Source: Actinomucor elegans (Eukaryota; Mucoromycota; Mucoromycetes; Mucorales; Mucoraceae). From it: DNA of 64,000 bases. The stretch lies in assembly GCA_026027325.1 (NCBI GenBank), contig JAMSLZ010000002.1, forward strand, positions 3,472,001 to 3,536,000, in the 5' to 3' direction. The notes under the pieces are model-generated. The model had not been told where the DNA came from. It saw only the letters and a program-made list of their open reading frames with translations, and made no database searches. The position numbers and the translations under genes were made by a program. Every line of letters starts with the position of its first letter. The stretch's first letter is position 1. Positions 62,782 through 64,000 of the stretch are shown here, one piece after another.

Positions 62782-63438
62782 ACATGGAATATGGCGATAC
62801 TATTACTAATTATGAACAGCCTAACAAGCAAACTGTGCTTCATTTGAGTAAATAATCTAATATATAAATTTGTTCAGATTCGCTATCAGAGCGAAATTTG
62901 AAAGAATTCTAAGCGAACCCTGATGCACATAATGGTGCATTACTGTTAAACGCCCACCAACATATAAACCTCTGGATGATGGTGATAGCAGTAGTAATAG
63001 AGGGGCTCTAGTAAGCGTTATTGCAACTATTTATCAGAAAACAGGTTATTCGTACACATTTTCCCTGTGCATTGCTCATGTAGAATGCCTTACAGTCGGG
63101 CTGCTACCCCTCTCTACGGTATCTAACTCGTGCACGGACTCTATCATCCGAGCGTATACAAGAATGGGGGAGGTGAGTTTGTTACTCCTAGCATGACTAG
63201 TCAGTAATTATCAGTACAAGAATACCTGTAGAGGGGGGGGGGGGGGAAGAGGGCGATCAAATGCTATAACTTGAATAAGGAACGCATCTGTAAGTCTATT
63301 TCTTTAATTATCATCGTGTTTGCAACACAGGTTTATAGAATGCACTGGGAACTTGATCTATCATTTAACTGAGCCGAACTTGGATAAACTAGTGCAATAT
63401 CAGAACAGTTCATCTGTTGTGCACAAGATGGGGGCTCA

Positions 63439-63471
<33 letters not shown>

Positions 63472-64000
63472 GCTCCTATCATCAGTAGAATACTTACTAA
63501 TGTTTTAACTAGTAATCTCCAAACAATCACAAACAGATACAAGTTCTAACATCTGCAGACTGCATGACAGTCTCCATCTATTTGGAGGTATATACTCTAC
63601 AAATGGTAGTGGTTATGCACGCTTGGATATTCATGTTTATATCGAGAAGATACTAAGCGCCATCAACGTGCTTATTTACAATAAAAATCTGGGTTTCCGT
63701 TGAGCGGATCGCTTTGATTAAGAAGCAATTCGTTTGACTTGTTAACAAAGACATGCTTTGTATATAGTAGTAGAATGAGCTGACTTCCAACTAGGCATTA
63801 TGAAACATGATGGACATCAATATGTGTCTAATCATACGGACAAGGCTCGATTAATTTAAGATAAGGACTTGTTCTTTACACAAGAAGGCGTAAAACTTGG
63901 ATATACGCCTGATTCATTCAAAAAACTTCCTCCTATTAGTATGTGTAAAGTCAAACGATACAAAGTCCACTATTTGTAGCACAGATGCAATATAGACAGC
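61801..64000. other. gene-free region with extreme homopolymers
   Basis: No gene supported. Contains A29 (62173-62201), A39 (62741-62779), G14 (63233-63246) and T30 (63441-63470), and an inverted partial copy of the PAS-upstream segment (62551-62635). Short ORFs across these runs encode poly-Phe or poly-Lys and are artefacts. Confidence 0.55.
62551..62635. repeat. inverted partial copy of PAS-upstream segment
   Basis: CTCGATGATGGGATTTGAAT, CAACTGGATGAGAATATTTG and ATTGTGCTACCTG match the reverse complement of 59150-59220, with a 9-bp partial duplication (TCAACTATCAACTG). Confidence 0.6.

Noticed and set aside
62082..62843. Minus-strand ORFs with poly-Phe
   Set aside because: They exist only because they cross A29 and A39 runs.
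63320..63542. ORFs on both strands around 63.4 kb
   Set aside because: Both owe their length to the T30 run (poly-Phe/poly-Lys); flanking residues show no motif.

Overview
The window looks like nuclear DNA of an early-diverging filamentous fungus, most likely Mucorales (Mucoromycota). The signs are protein-coding genes split by many short introns (about 50-65 nt, GTA/GTAAGT...AG), AT-rich intergenic DNA full of long A/T homopolymers, fungal-specific domain architectures (cytochrome b5-acyl-CoA dehydrogenase fusion, LysM/GPI protein) and a Mucorales-like PAS protein. Species cannot be named from the sequence alone. All gene calls were made by reading translations by eye; exon borders are given where I could reconcile GT-AG sites with reading frame.

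Layout. 1-1962 is gene-free. 1963-6743 holds a cytochrome b5-type acyl-CoA dehydrogenase (-) and a PDCD2/Tsr4-type ribosome-biogenesis chaperone with MYND finger (+). 6.7-14.2 kb is an accessory island: a lone hypothetical ORF, a GC-richer satellite of about seven 100-bp units inside a duplicated flank, a remnant resembling the C-terminus of dienelactone hydrolase, and a mutated LINE-type retrotransposon (endonuclease, reverse transcriptase, CCHC). 15.2-23.2 kb: LSM14/Scd6 mRNP protein (+) with a giant polyglutamine tract, an NCS2 nucleobase permease (-), and a conserved protein of possible ATP-grasp type (-). 23.2-26.5 kb is a repeat-rich gap with a long inverted repeat. 26.5-34.7 kb carries FCP1-like RNA polymerase II CTD phosphatase, DBF4 (regulator of Cdc7 kinase), an HSL-type alpha/beta hydrolase and an ankyrin protein (all -). 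37-50.4 kb is gene-dense: F-box protein (+, frame broken by a 31-bp duplication), BCKDH E1-beta (+), MMTAG2 homologue (+), MFSD5/MOT2-like transporter (-), XPB/Ssl2 TFIIH helicase (-), SLC35A nucleotide-sugar transporter (+). After a 3.2-kb gap come a LysM GPI-type surface protein (+) and PITHD1 (-). The last 8 kb holds one intact PAS-domain gene and decayed duplicates of it.

The genes are mostly unrelated housekeeping functions (branched-chain amino acid and fatty acid catabolism, transcription/repair, replication control, mRNA storage, secretion-pathway sugar transport). I see no biosynthetic cluster. The best candidates for something undescribed are: (i) a dispersed family of roughly 75-80 bp repeats, at least 15 copies in this window alone, in nearly every long intergenic gap and carrying two palindromic motifs; (ii) a near-perfect inverted repeat (about 120-160 bp arms, 273-bp spacer) whose arms carry a coding-like stretch, a possible hairpin small-RNA source; (iii) the 100-bp satellite; and (iv) three otherwise conserved genes (LSM14, XPB, F-box) with single frame disruptions, which are either assembly indels or real variation.
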